Origin: CBFDBF01 sp050287965
GTDB taxonomy: Bacteria; Pseudomonadota; Gammaproteobacteria; Chromatiales; Chromatiaceae
Assembly (NCBI GenBank): GCA_050287965.1
Contig: JBNKCX010000012.1
Coordinates: 14,390 to 78,389, forward strand
Length of the DNA: 64,000 nt
Reading direction: 5' to 3'
This document shows positions 46,769-55,645 of the stretch, piece after piece. Every line of letters starts with the position of its first letter. The stretch's first letter is position 1. Position numbers and translations under genes: made by a program. The notes under the pieces were generated by a model. That model was not told the DNA's origin and searched no databases. It was given only the letters and a program-made list of their open reading frames with translations.

Positions 46769-47275
46769 ATGGGTCGCTACCGTCCACCACAGCCGAAAAG
46801 CTCCGCATACATCACCCGCGGCGGTTATGACACCCTGCATACGGAGTCGAAGATCCTCTGGGTGCGGCGGCGTGAGGTCACCAAGGCCCTGGCCGCGGCA
46901 GCGGCGGAGGGGGACCGCTCTGAGAACGCGGAGTATATCTATCGCAAAAAGGAACTGCGTGAAATCGACCGGCGTATCCGATATCTGCAGAAACGCTTAC
47001 CCGATCTCAAGGTGGTGGAAGGCCCTCCCTCCGATTCCACGCGTATCTTTTTCGGCGCCTGGGTGACGCTGGAAGATGAGGCGGGCGAGGAGGCTGTTTA
47101 CCGGATCGTCGGTCCGGACGAGTTTGATCTGCAGAAGGGTTGGATCAGTATGGACGCCCCGTTGGGGCGGGCATTGTTGAAACGGGGATTGGATGACGAG
47201 GTGGTTGTTCAGACCCCCGGCGGGGTATACCGCTATGTCGTAGTGGCGGTGAATTACGGCAACGGCCCCCGCTGA
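46769..47275 (+). CDS. greB: Transcription elongation factor GreB
   Basis: Rescues backtracked RNA polymerase by stimulating transcript cleavage. The 168-aa product has an N-terminal coiled coil (about residues 10-80) with the acidic tip EGDRSENAEYIYRKKELREID (active Asp and Glu), and a C-terminal FKBP-like domain (about 85-165: GAWVTLEDEAGEEAVYRIVGPDEFD, SMDAPLGRALL, VQTPGGVYRYVVVAV). YIYRKKELREIDRRIRYLQKRL distinguishes GreB from GreA. ATG 46769 begins MGRYRPPQPKSSAYIT, the usual GreB N-terminus. Confidence 0.95.
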   Translation: MGRYRPPQPKSSAYITRGGYDTLHTESKILWVRRREVTKALAAAAAEGDRSENAEYIYRKKELREIDRRIRYLQKRLPDLKVVEGPPSDSTRIFFGAWVTLEDEAGEEAVYRIVGPDEFDLQKGWISMDAPLGRALLKRGLDDEVVVQTPGGVYRYVVVAVNYGNGPR

Positions 47276-47334
47276 TATCTGCACGGTTCGGGTTTAACGG
47301 ACGATAAGCACCGGATCTGTAGAGGAGAAATGCG

Positions 47335-47919
47335 GTGTTAAAGAAGTTCCTGAATAGACTCAAACTGCTGGGTGCTTATCTGCTGCTGGCCATGTCGGTG
47401 GTATTGGTGTTTATCGAATTGGGTCCCGCCAGCATCACCCCCTGGCTGTTGCTGGTGGCGTTGGCTGTTTACTTCGGGGTTACCCATTTCGGCGAGCGGG
47501 ACTCGTTCCTGGTCTGGTCGGACGACTACGGCACGGGGATCGATGCCATTGACGAGGACCATAAACAGCTCTTGAACATGATCAATAATCTGCGGGCGGC
47601 AGTGCTCTGCAATACCGGTAAGGAGTTCGAACGCCATACCCTGGAGGAGCTGGTGGCGTACACCGGTTACCACTTCGAAAAGGAGGAGGCGTTGATGCAG
47701 GAGTTCGGCTATCCGGACTTCGAAGGGCATAAGGCCCAGCATGATCAAATGGCGCAGTACGCCCAGGGTTTCGTAAGGCGCTATGACGAGCACGGCAAGA
47801 AGGTTCTGGAGGACGTGGCGGATTATCTGACCCGCTGGTTACTGCAGCACATCAACGGGACCGACATGCAGTACGTGGAGTTCTTCAGGGAAAAGGGCGT
47901 CAGCAGGCGGCTGGGCTGA
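47335..47919 (+). CDS. Membrane-anchored bacteriohaemerythrin
   Basis: A 194-aa product with two N-terminal membrane helices (about residues 10-28 and 35-50) and a haemerythrin domain (about 60-185). All di-iron ligands of the family appear: H in IDEDHKQLL, H in GYHFEKEE with Glu, HKAQHDQM, and WLLQHINGTDMQY with His and Asp. Haemerythrins bind O2 reversibly; membrane-tethered forms may supply O2 to respiration or sense it. GTG 47335 is preceded by GAGGAG. It follows greB by 59 bp on the same strand. Confidence 0.9.
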   Translation: MLKKFLNRLKLLGAYLLLAMSVVLVFIELGPASITPWLLLVALAVYFGVTHFGERDSFLVWSDDYGTGIDAIDEDHKQLLNMINNLRAAVLCNTGKEFERHTLEELVAYTGYHFEKEEALMQEFGYPDFEGHKAQHDQMAQYAQGFVRRYDEHGKKVLEDVADYLTRWLLQHINGTDMQYVEFFREKGVSRRLG

Positions 47920-47922
47920 GTA

Positions 47923-48315
47923 TCACTGAAAATCGTAGACCAGGATCCTGCGGGTAAGGGGGAGGATCTTTTCCTGCAGCGCCCAGCGGTGTTGCGGATG
48001 CCGCAGGTACCGGTTCATATCCGCTACGTTATCGAAGGTCATGACGATGCCTACGTCGAAGCTGTCGTCGACGATGGGGCGATCGCTTGGGATCGATTCC
48101 CCGACCCGTATTTCCCGCACCCCGGGGATCTCGCGCAACCGCCGGGTCTGTTCCATAAGTTCCTGTCGCTGAGTCCTGTCGCCCGGCTCCTTGAGCCAGC
48201 AGAGCACGATATGATGTACTCGTTGCCCGGCGGCAGGAGGGTCCTGTAGCAGGCCGGCGCAGCCGGTGACCAGAAACAGCAGCGCAGCAGGCAGCAGGCC
48301 GACGCCTGTTCTCAC
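47923..48315 (-). CDS. Dabb-family lipoprotein
   Basis: A 130-aa product with a lipoprotein signal ending in VTGC (about residues 16-19), then a stress-responsive A/B barrel (Dabb) domain: VHHIVLCWLKE, IPGVREIRVGES, FDVGIVMTFDNVADMNRYLRHPQHRWALQE. Such domains form ferredoxin-like barrels of varied enzymatic role; the lipid anchor places it at the envelope. It converges with the haemerythrin gene at a 3-bp gap. Confidence 0.87.
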   Translation of the reverse strand: MRTGVGLLPAALLFLVTGCAGLLQDPPAAGQRVHHIVLCWLKEPGDRTQRQELMEQTRRLREIPGVREIRVGESIPSDRPIVDDSFDVGIVMTFDNVADMNRYLRHPQHRWALQEKILPLTRRILVYDFQ

Positions 48316-48327
48316 CGTTCCTGTTTC

Positions 48328-48879
48328 CTATTCATCGGGCCGGGTCGCATAAGCGTTGTCGAATAGACTTTCCAGAACACCGTGGGTGCCGCGGATACCG
48401 TCCACCACCTCTTTGGCCCAGTCGTAGTAGGCCGCGACCCTCTCCCCGGACCAGCCCGCCGGGGGGCTGGAGGCCAGATCCCTGAGGTTGCAGATCTTGT
48501 CTGCCAGTTTTACCAGCCGCGCACTCCGGCTGGCCTCCTTGGCGTGTTCGATCTGCAGGCGTTTACGCTCCTGTCGGGGTAGGCGTGTGTCATCCGTGAC
48601 TTCCAGTACGATCCGCCGGATGGCCGGGCCGAACTCCTGCTCCAGTTCCTCGGGGGAGGTGTCCGTGTCTTCCACCGTGTCATGCAACAGGGCGCTGCAG
48701 AGTAGGGTGGCGTCGCTCTCACCGGCCTCGTTGCAGAGCAGGTTGGCAAGGGCGATGGGATGGTTGATGTAAGGCGACGCCTCCACGTCCTTGCGACGCT
48801 GGTCGCGGTGTTTGCGGGCGGCAAACAGCAGGGCTTTAAGAAGGATCGAAAGGTCGGAAGCGGATTGGGTCTGGTACAT
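48328..48879 (-). CDS. HD-domain phosphohydrolase, SpoT/MESH1-like small alarmone hydrolase
   Basis: A 183-aa protein containing the hydrolase half of RelA/SpoT: HRDQRRKDVEASPYINHPIALA (about residues 24-45), the HD motif LLHDTVEDTDTSPEELEQEFG (about 68-88) and VKLADKICNLRDL (about 124-136). There is no synthetase, TGS or ACT domain, and the length matches MESH1-type hydrolases. It would hydrolyse (p)ppGpp or a related nucleotide; an inactive regulator is also possible. It lies 12 bp upstream of the Dabb lipoprotein gene and likely shares a transcript. Confidence 0.85.
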   Translation of the reverse strand: MYQTQSASDLSILLKALLFAARKHRDQRRKDVEASPYINHPIALANLLCNEAGESDATLLCSALLHDTVEDTDTSPEELEQEFGPAIRRIVLEVTDDTRLPRQERKRLQIEHAKEASRSARLVKLADKICNLRDLASSPPAGWSGERVAAYYDWAKEVVDGIRGTHGVLESLFDNAYATRPDE

Positions 48880-48925
48880 GGGTGTTCCCCGCCTGGAATC
48901 GGAGCTTCCTTAGTAAAGGTAGCAT

Positions 48926-49471
48926 CTATGCGGCTTCTGCAGCGGCCTTTTCTCTGAACACCACGGTATGTTCTTCCGTGAGGATGCCGGGGCATCCCGG
49001 GGCACGTTTGTGTTTGGCCATATGCAGGGCCTCCGACTCCATGATAATGAGGATCAGCATGGTCACCATCACCGGCAGCAGGCCTACGCCTCCCACCAGC
49101 GCCAGGGCCGCTTCCGGCATCAGTCCCATATAAAAATGTGCCAGGGCGGCGAATCCGCCCACCAGTGCAAGAACCGCCAGCATGATCAGAAACACCCGGG
49201 TGCGTTTTGCGGCCACGGACCAGTGGCACTGGATAAAGGGTGTGTCCCACTGGGCGGATTTTCCGGCGCGCCACAGGGTATACCAGATCAGGGAGGCGGA
49301 GATGATCACCGGCACCGTCAGCAGCAGGGGAAAGGTCTTGGCCAGACCACCCACCAGAACCGTGATCAGGATATGGTTGCCGATAAAGTTGAAAAGCAGT
49401 ATGTCATGGGGGATGGAAGCCAGGCTCATCTGGGTATGGCCTACATCGTACTCGGGTCGCTGGTCCTGCAT
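48926..49471 (-). CDS. Integral membrane protein, unknown function
   Basis: A 181-aa product with four likely membrane helices (about residues 22-43, 50-68, 92-115 and 125-147). The N-terminus MQDQRPEYDVGHTQMSLASIPHD is soluble, and a His/Lys-rich C-terminal tail follows. ATG 49471 is chosen for its ribosome site (GAGGAG); the frame is open upstream to 49549, into a region with a perfect palindrome. It probably heads a minus-strand operon with the HD hydrolase and Dabb lipoprotein. No family is recognised. Confidence 0.75.
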   Translation of the reverse strand: MQDQRPEYDVGHTQMSLASIPHDILLFNFIGNHILITVLVGGLAKTFPLLLTVPVIISASLIWYTLWRAGKSAQWDTPFIQCHWSVAAKRTRVFLIMLAVLALVGGFAALAHFYMGLMPEAALALVGGVGLLPVMVTMLILIIMESEALHMAKHKRAPGCPGILTEEHTVVFREKAAAEAA

Positions 49472-49537
49472 GGAATCTCCTCGAAAGCCTCTATTTGGGT
49501 CGTTTGCCCGCTGTTGCCGGGGTGCGATTGGAGTGGG

Positions 49538-49582
49538 ATTATACGGCAATGCGGGACCCGATTGACAATTGTCAATCGGGTC
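49538..49582 (-). promoter_or_regulatory. 28-bp perfect palindrome with -10-like element upstream of the 49471 gene
   Basis: The palindrome spans 49555-49582 with core TTGACAATTGTCAA (49562-49575), similar to the FNR-type operator at 32635. On the minus strand TATAAT lies at 49543-49538, so the palindrome covers the -35 region of a likely promoter for the membrane protein gene. Seen directly; regulator unknown. Confidence 0.5.
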
Positions 49583-49665
49583 TGTGTCCTCGGCGGGATG
49601 GACCCCGAAGAGTTTCCAATTTATGCTGATCGGGCCGGGAACGCCGGCGGAGGGTGTTACGGTCT

Positions 49666-49845
49666 ATGAATAACGACAAGAGTAAAAGCGGTTTCTGGCT
49701 GGGCAACGGGGTCCTCGCCGTGGCGTTTCTGATGTTGTGGAACATGGGCGCGCTTTGGGACTACCTCGGTCCCGCCGCCATGGGGCTATGGATCGCGGTG
49801 GCCGGTTTCGGGGTCTATCTGGTGATGAGTGACGATCGGAATTAG
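49666..49845 (+). CDS. Small membrane protein, unknown function
   Basis: A 59-aa product with two hydrophobic segments (about residues 10-28 and 35-53), basic N-terminus and DDRN at the C-terminus. It resembles small inner-membrane proteins without assigned function. An in-frame GTG at 49654 is possible but directly abuts the GGAGGG site; ATG 49666 has that site about 12 bases upstream. It is divergent from the membrane protein gene at 49471. Confidence 0.55.
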   Translation: MNNDKSKSGFWLGNGVLAVAFLMLWNMGALWDYLGPAAMGLWIAVAGFGVYLVMSDDRN

Positions 49846-49974
49846 GCGAGCCCTGTACAGTTCTCGTGTACAACTTCCTCTACCGGGCGGAGGGACCGCC
49901 CGGGTTTCGGCGGAGATCAGACCGTAATATCGATAGGGTATCCAGGTGCGGGCCGGGATGGGATTTAACCGTTT

Positions 49975-50418
49975 CTATTCCCAGAATTTCCACCACTTCT
50001 TGCGCACTTCTTCCCGTTGGGTCTGGCCCTGTTCCGATCCCTTTCCGGTCTCTTTCTGCTCTTTTTCCATCATTTCCGCGCGCTTGCGTTCCTCGCGCTC
50101 CATCTCTTCGCGGTATTTGCGGTCCTCCAACTCCTGTTCATTAAGACGTTTGCGCTCTTCGCGCTCTATCTCCGCCCGCTTTTTTTGTTCGTACTGCTCG
50201 GCCTCCTGAGCCTGCTTCGATTGTTGCTTTAACTGGGCCTGCTCCTGTTGCTTGAGCTCCTGCTGGTACTGCGTCTGACCCTTTTGGGATTGCCCGTTGC
50301 CGCCCCATTTGCCTTTCGAGCCTCCCGATCCGCCGCCCGGGCCTGCGGCTTGTGTGGCGGCGGCGCCCAGGATAGCGGCAAAGGCGACGGTGGTAACTAT
50401 GGTCCGTGATCTCTTCAT
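49975..50418 (-). CDS. Secreted coiled-coil protein rich in Glu, Gln, Lys and Arg
   Basis: A 147-aa product with a signal peptide (about residues 1-25, ending ATQA) followed by a Gly-rich segment (GPGGGSGGSKGKWGGNG) and a long charged region dominated by Glu, Gln, Lys and Arg (about 45-135) with strong coiled-coil character. The C-terminus ends KKWWKFWE. ATG 50418 is preceded by AGGTGA; a GTG three codons earlier is also in frame. Function unknown; composition suggests a periplasmic structural or binding role. Confidence 0.72.
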   Translation of the reverse strand: MKRSRTIVTTVAFAAILGAAATQAAGPGGGSGGSKGKWGGNGQSQKGQTQYQQELKQQEQAQLKQQSKQAQEAEQYEQKKRAEIEREERKRLNEQELEDRKYREEMEREERKRAEMMEKEQKETGKGSEQGQTQREEVRKKWWKFWE

Positions 50419-50641
50419 GTCTTTCACCTGTTGCTGTATGGCTAGTGATCGATGTTCTGATGCTAGACAGAAAAGCTGAAAAGAAGCTGAACGGGGTTCC
50501 CAAAAACCCGATAGGTGGCGGTAGCGGGGCTCAATATTTTTTGCTGATATGCAGCTACGGAGATCAGGCGCCCGGACCGGTTGCGACCGTCGCGCAAGGT
50601 ATCAACGAACCAGAAGAACCCATTTTCGCGACGTGAGGATG

Positions 50642-51661
50642 CTAATCGAAGCTCTGAGAAAGAATCACCAGTTTGTCCAGCCGGTTGCGGGCCTCGCCGC
50701 TGGCGATGGCCTCATCGGCCTTTTTGATGCCGTCCGCCAGGCTGTCGGCGATGCCGGCGGCATAGATGGCGGCGCCGGCGTTGAGCTGCACGATGTCGCG
50801 GGCCGGGCCGGGGTTGTCTTCCAGCACGGAGCGGATAATGGCGAGGCTCTCCTGAGCATCGGCGGCCGTGATCCCGGAGATGGAGGTGCGTTTGAAGCCG
50901 AAATCCTCCGGCTGGATGCTGAAGCGCCGCACCTGGCCGTTCTTCAGCTCCGCGATCTCGGTTTTTTCGCCGATGGAGATCTCATCCAGGCCGTCCCGGG
51001 CGTGGACCACCAGCACATGGCGGCTGCCGAGGCGCTGCAGCACATTGGCCAATGGATCGAGCAGTTCATCGCTGAACACCCCCAGAACCTGGTTGGGGGC
51101 GCCGGCCGGATTGGTAAGCGGGCCGAGCACATTGAAGATGGTGCGGGCGCCCATCTCCCTGCGTGGACCGATGGCGTGTTTCATGGCGCCGTGATGGGCG
51201 GGGGCGAACATGAAACCGACACCCACGTCGGCGATGCATTCCGCCACTTGATCGGGGGAGAGATCGAGACGCACTCCCGCCGCTTCCAGTACATCGGCTG
51301 ATCCGGACTTGGATGAGATGGAGCGGTTGCCGTGCTTGGCCACCTCGGCCCCCGCCGCGGCCGTGACAAAGGCGCTGGCGGTGGAGATGTTGAAGGTACC
51401 GGAGGTATCGCCACCGGTGCCACAGGTATCCACCAGGTAGGCCGAACTGGCGTTTACTCTGGTGGCCAGTTCCCGCATCACCGCAGCTGCCGCCGTAATT
51501 TCGGTCACCGTCTCCCCTTTCATGCGCAGGCCGATGAGGAAGCCGCCGATCTGCGCATCGGTGGCGCCGCCGGTCATGATGGTACGCATCACCTCGGTCA
51601 TTTCTTCCGAGTTCAGATCATGACGGGCGAGTACCTGGTTGATGGCTTGCTGCATGTTCAT
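50642..51661 (-). CDS. trpD: Anthranilate phosphoribosyltransferase
   Basis: Joins anthranilate to phosphoribosyl pyrophosphate in tryptophan synthesis. The 339-aa product has the diphosphate-binding DTCGTGGDTSGTFNIST (about residues 78-94), HGNRSISSKSGSADVLEA (about 106-123), FAPAHHGAMKH (about 150-160), and GPLTNPAGAPNQVLGVF (about 174-190). ATG 51661 starts MNMQQAINQVLAR with a GAAAAGA site; the frame is open 12 codons further. trpG lies upstream, separated by about 200 bp of repeat-rich DNA. Confidence 0.96.
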   Translation of the reverse strand: MNMQQAINQVLARHDLNSEEMTEVMRTIMTGGATDAQIGGFLIGLRMKGETVTEITAAAAVMRELATRVNASSAYLVDTCGTGGDTSGTFNISTASAFVTAAAGAEVAKHGNRSISSKSGSADVLEAAGVRLDLSPDQVAECIADVGVGFMFAPAHHGAMKHAIGPRREMGARTIFNVLGPLTNPAGAPNQVLGVFSDELLDPLANVLQRLGSRHVLVVHARDGLDEISIGEKTEIAELKNGQVRRFSIQPEDFGFKRTSISGITAADAQESLAIIRSVLEDNPGPARDIVQLNAGAAIYAAGIADSLADGIKKADEAIASGEARNRLDKLVILSQSFD

Positions 51662-51680
51662 TCTTTTCGGCTCCGTTGTT

Positions 51681-51814
51681 AAACGCAGAGAACGCAAAGG
51701 CGCGAAGACGCAAAGATGTTTATTATGGCATCTCTGTTCATTTCGTCATTCCAGCGAGGGCCGGAAACCACAAGGTTGATTCAACCGTATCCCGGCATAT
51801 GCCGGAATGATCAA
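51681..51814. repeat. Repeat-rich trpG-trpD spacer
   Basis: AACGCAGAGAACGCAAAGGCGCGAAGACGCAAAG (51681-51716 region) belongs to the family of short purine-rich intergenic repeats. A second palindrome has outer arms TCATTCC (51746-51752) and GGAATGA (51804-51810), with an inner perfect CCGGCATATGCCGG (51792-51805). No gene is seen in this spacer. Confidence 0.5.
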
Positions 51815-51860
51815 TTGGAACTATCAGGCCGCAACATTATTTTACTCCGCATCTAACTTA

Positions 51861-52442
51861 CTATTTGCCTTCGATAAAGTTCCTGAGCAAATCATGTCCA
51901 TGTTCAGTAAGGATCGATTCCGGATGGAACTGCACCCCCTGCACATCCAGCTCCTTGTGTCGTACGCCCATGATCTCGTCCATGGAGCCGTCGGGGAGCT
52001 GGGTCCAGGCGGTGATCTCCAGGCAGTCCGGCAGGGTTTGCCGTTCGATCACCAGGGAGTGGTAACGGGTGGCCTCATAGGGGTTGGGCAGGCCGCTGAA
52101 TATGCCGGTATCGGCATGGTATATGGGAGAGGTCTTGCCGTGCATCACCTGCCGGGCATGGACGATGTGGCCGCCGAAGGCCTGGCCGATGGCCTGATGA
52201 CCGAGACATACGCCCAGCAGCGGGATACGCCCGGCGAAGGCCTGGATGGCCGCAACCGAAATACCCGCTTCGTTCGGCGTGCAGGGGCCGGGAGAGATGA
52301 CAATGTGGTCCGGCCGCAGCGCCTCGATCCCGGCTACGTCGATCTCATCGTTGCGCTCTACCCGTACATCCACCCCCAGCTCACCCAGGTACTGCACCAG
52401 GTTGTATGTGAAGGAGTCGTAATTGTCGATCATTAAGAGCAT
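51861..52442 (-). CDS. trpG: Anthranilate synthase component II (glutamine amidotransferase)
   Basis: Supplies ammonia from glutamine to TrpE. The 193-aa product begins MLLMIDNYDSFTYNLVQYLGELG and has the nucleophile Cys in LLGVCLGHQAIGQAFGG (about residues 75-91) and the catalytic His-Glu pair in VQFHPESILTEHG (about 171-183). The same class serves para-aminobenzoate synthesis (PabA), and one TrpG often serves both; the trpE and trpD neighbours support tryptophan. Confidence 0.95.
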   Translation of the reverse strand: MLLMIDNYDSFTYNLVQYLGELGVDVRVERNDEIDVAGIEALRPDHIVISPGPCTPNEAGISVAAIQAFAGRIPLLGVCLGHQAIGQAFGGHIVHARQVMHGKTSPIYHADTGIFSGLPNPYEATRYHSLVIERQTLPDCLEITAWTQLPDGSMDEIMGVRHKELDVQGVQFHPESILTEHGHDLLRNFIEGK

Positions 52443-52463
52443 TTTTCGATGCCTATGTATTTA

Positions 52464-52601
52464 GCCACAGAGGTCACAGAGTACACGGAGAATATCCACA
52501 GAGATGACTAATGCCCGGCAGGTTTCGAGCAGAAGTGAATTATCTGCATCGGCCAATTGTTTTTCGTGTCAATACTCAGTGATCTCTGTGTGCTCTGTGG
52601 C
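52464..52601. repeat. Paired inverted arms of the CCACAGAG family between trpG and trpE
   Basis: GCCACAGAGGTCACAGAG (52464-52481) and CTCTGTGTGCTCTGTGGC (52584-52601) are near-perfect inverted copies spanning 138 bp, matching the spacing and sequence type of the unit at 31660-31794. The right arm ends six bases from the trpE stop codon. Confidence 0.6.
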
Positions 52602-52606
52602 AGTAA

Positions 52607-54094
<1,488 letters not shown>

Positions 54095-54106
54095 GTTCCT
54101 CTCCAC

Positions 54107-54311
54107 AAAAAGATTTCAGACAAAGGCATATGTCGCGAGCGGGCTTCACCAGCGCCATCGCGAGCCTGTCTGCAGGGTCTTCATGTGTTCCAAGAGGTAC
54201 ATATCAGTTCAATCTACTCAGAGCAGTGCTTACGATAATCCAAATTGTATCGGTGTTCCAGTTATTCGGTTATTGGCGCGCGGATTCGGATCTCGCCGGG
54301 ATCCCTTATGA
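54107..54311. other. trpE-gph spacer, no gene seen
   Basis: About 205 bp before trpE. Two GCTCGCGA direct repeats (also self-complementary at TCGCGA) occur near 54133-54167, but no attenuator-type leader peptide or T-tracted hairpin was found, so classical attenuation is not supported. Confidence 0.4.
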
Positions 54312-54977
54312 TTATTGGATCAGCGCGAGGAGTTCGCCGAAGCCTTCGATCACGGCGTCCGGTGCCGCGTCCCGGATGTCCCGGCCATGGTTGTAGCCGT
54401 AACTCACGCAGATGATGCGAAAACCTGCCGCCCGCGCGGCCTTCACGTCGTTGATGGAGTCGCCCACCATCAGACTGCTGCCGGGTGTCGTACCCAGCTG
54501 TTCGGCGGCGTATAACAGGGGCAGGGGATGGGGTTTCTTTTCCGGCAGGGAGTCGCCGCAGAGGATGATGCGGAAATAGCGTTCCATATCCAGGGCCCGC
54601 AGCAGCGGCAGGGTAAACTGGTGCGCCTTGTTGGTGATGCAGCCGAGGGGGACGCCCTCGGCGTGGAGATGATCCAGGGTCTCCCGTACCTCCGGGTAAA
54701 GACGACAGGCGGTACCGTTGTGCCTATGATAGGCGTCACGGAAGATCGGAAAGGCCTGCTGGAACAGGGTCTCGTCCGGCTCGCCATCGAGCCGGCCCAC
54801 CAGGGCGCGCCGCACCAGTCTCTCCATGCCGTTGCCCACCCAGTCCCGTACCTTTGTTTCCCCGCAGGTCGGACGGCCCAGGCGTTTCAGCATGTCGTCG
54901 ATGGCGGCCGCCAGGTCCGGGACGCTGTCCACCAGGGTCCCGTCCAGGTCGATGAGGATCAATTCCGGTCCGGTCAT
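54312..54977 (-). CDS. gph: Phosphoglycolate phosphatase
   Basis: HAD-family hydrolase that removes phosphate from 2-phosphoglycolate, a by-product of DNA repair and, in autotrophs, of RubisCO oxygenation. The 221-aa product has motif I DLDGTLVDSVPDL (about residues 10-22), motif II CITNKAHQF (about 114-122), motif III region KKPHPLPL and motif IV MVGDSINDVKAARAAG (about 170-185). The rpe-gph-trpE order is conserved in gammaproteobacteria and supports this name over other HAD phosphatases. Confidence 0.92.
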   Translation of the reverse strand: MTGPELILIDLDGTLVDSVPDLAAAIDDMLKRLGRPTCGETKVRDWVGNGMERLVRRALVGRLDGEPDETLFQQAFPIFRDAYHRHNGTACRLYPEVRETLDHLHAEGVPLGCITNKAHQFTLPLLRALDMERYFRIILCGDSLPEKKPHPLPLLYAAEQLGTTPGSSLMVGDSINDVKAARAAGFRIICVSYGYNHGRDIRDAAPDAVIEGFGELLALIQ

Positions 54978-55007
54978 GGGAGTTAATACGGTTTAGGTGC
55001 CTCTCAA

Positions 55008-55466
55008 CTACTCGAGGGAGAGGATGAACGCCCACTGTTCCCCGGTCACCGGCATGATGGAGAGCCGATTACCCGGGCGCAGCAGCGGGAGGTCGTCCAG
55101 TCCGGCATCATTGCAGTTCTTGAGTTCCCGCAGGGTGATGGTCCGCTTCAGGCGGCGTTTGAAGCGCACGTCCGCCATGTACCAGCGGGGATTGTCCGGG
55201 CTGCTTTTTGGATCGTAGTACTTGCTCTCCTGATCGAAAGCGGTAGGGTCCGGATAACCTTCGCGGACGATCTGCATGATTCCCACGATCCCCGGTTCCG
55301 CGCAATTGGAGTGGTAGAAAAAAGCCAGATCCCCCTTGTGCATTTCGTCCCGCATCATATTGCGGGCCTGGTAATTGCGCACGCCGTCCCACGGTTCGAC
55401 CTTGACCTGTTTCAGGTCATCGATGCTGAAGGTATCCGGTTCCGATTTCATCAGCCAGTGGTTCAT
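55008..55466 (-). CDS. EVE domain protein
   Basis: A 152-aa product that is essentially one EVE domain: WLMKSEPDTFSIDDL at the N-terminus, WDGVRNYQARNMMRDEMHKGDLAFFYHSNC (about residues 27-56) and a C-terminal GNRLSIMPVTGEQWAFIL. EVE domains are PUA-like and related to YTH readers of modified bases; specificity here is unknown. ATG 55466 starts MNHWLMKSEPD, the usual family start; the open frame upstream runs into repeat DNA. Confidence 0.93.
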   Translation of the reverse strand: MNHWLMKSEPDTFSIDDLKQVKVEPWDGVRNYQARNMMRDEMHKGDLAFFYHSNCAEPGIVGIMQIVREGYPDPTAFDQESKYYDPKSSPDNPRWYMADVRFKRRLKRTITLRELKNCNDAGLDDLPLLRPGNRLSIMPVTGEQWAFILSLE

Positions 55467-55481
55467 TTTCAAAAAGGGTGC

Positions 55482-55625
55482 GCAAATGAACGCCGATAAA
55501 CGCAAATGGGGTTGTTGTGTAAATTAGAGGACAAAGCGTTACCGGGGCGAGTATCTGACAGGTTGATTGTTTTACTTCGCAACGCCGGCAACAGGCATTA
55601 GCGTTTATTTGCGGATAACTAAATA
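55482..55625. repeat. Short dispersed repeats between the EVE gene and rpe
   Basis: GCGCAAATGAACGCCGATAAACGCAAAT near 55482 and GCGTTTATTTGCGGATAACT near 55600 are inverted copies of the repeat type found between gltB and gltD. They flank about 95 bp of sequence with no gene. Confidence 0.45.
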
Positions 55626-55645
55626 CACGGGCTTGGTTGTTATGT

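Noticed and set aside
54095..54311. trp attenuator leader
   Set aside because: No short frame with tandem Trp codons and no T-tracted hairpin precede trpE.
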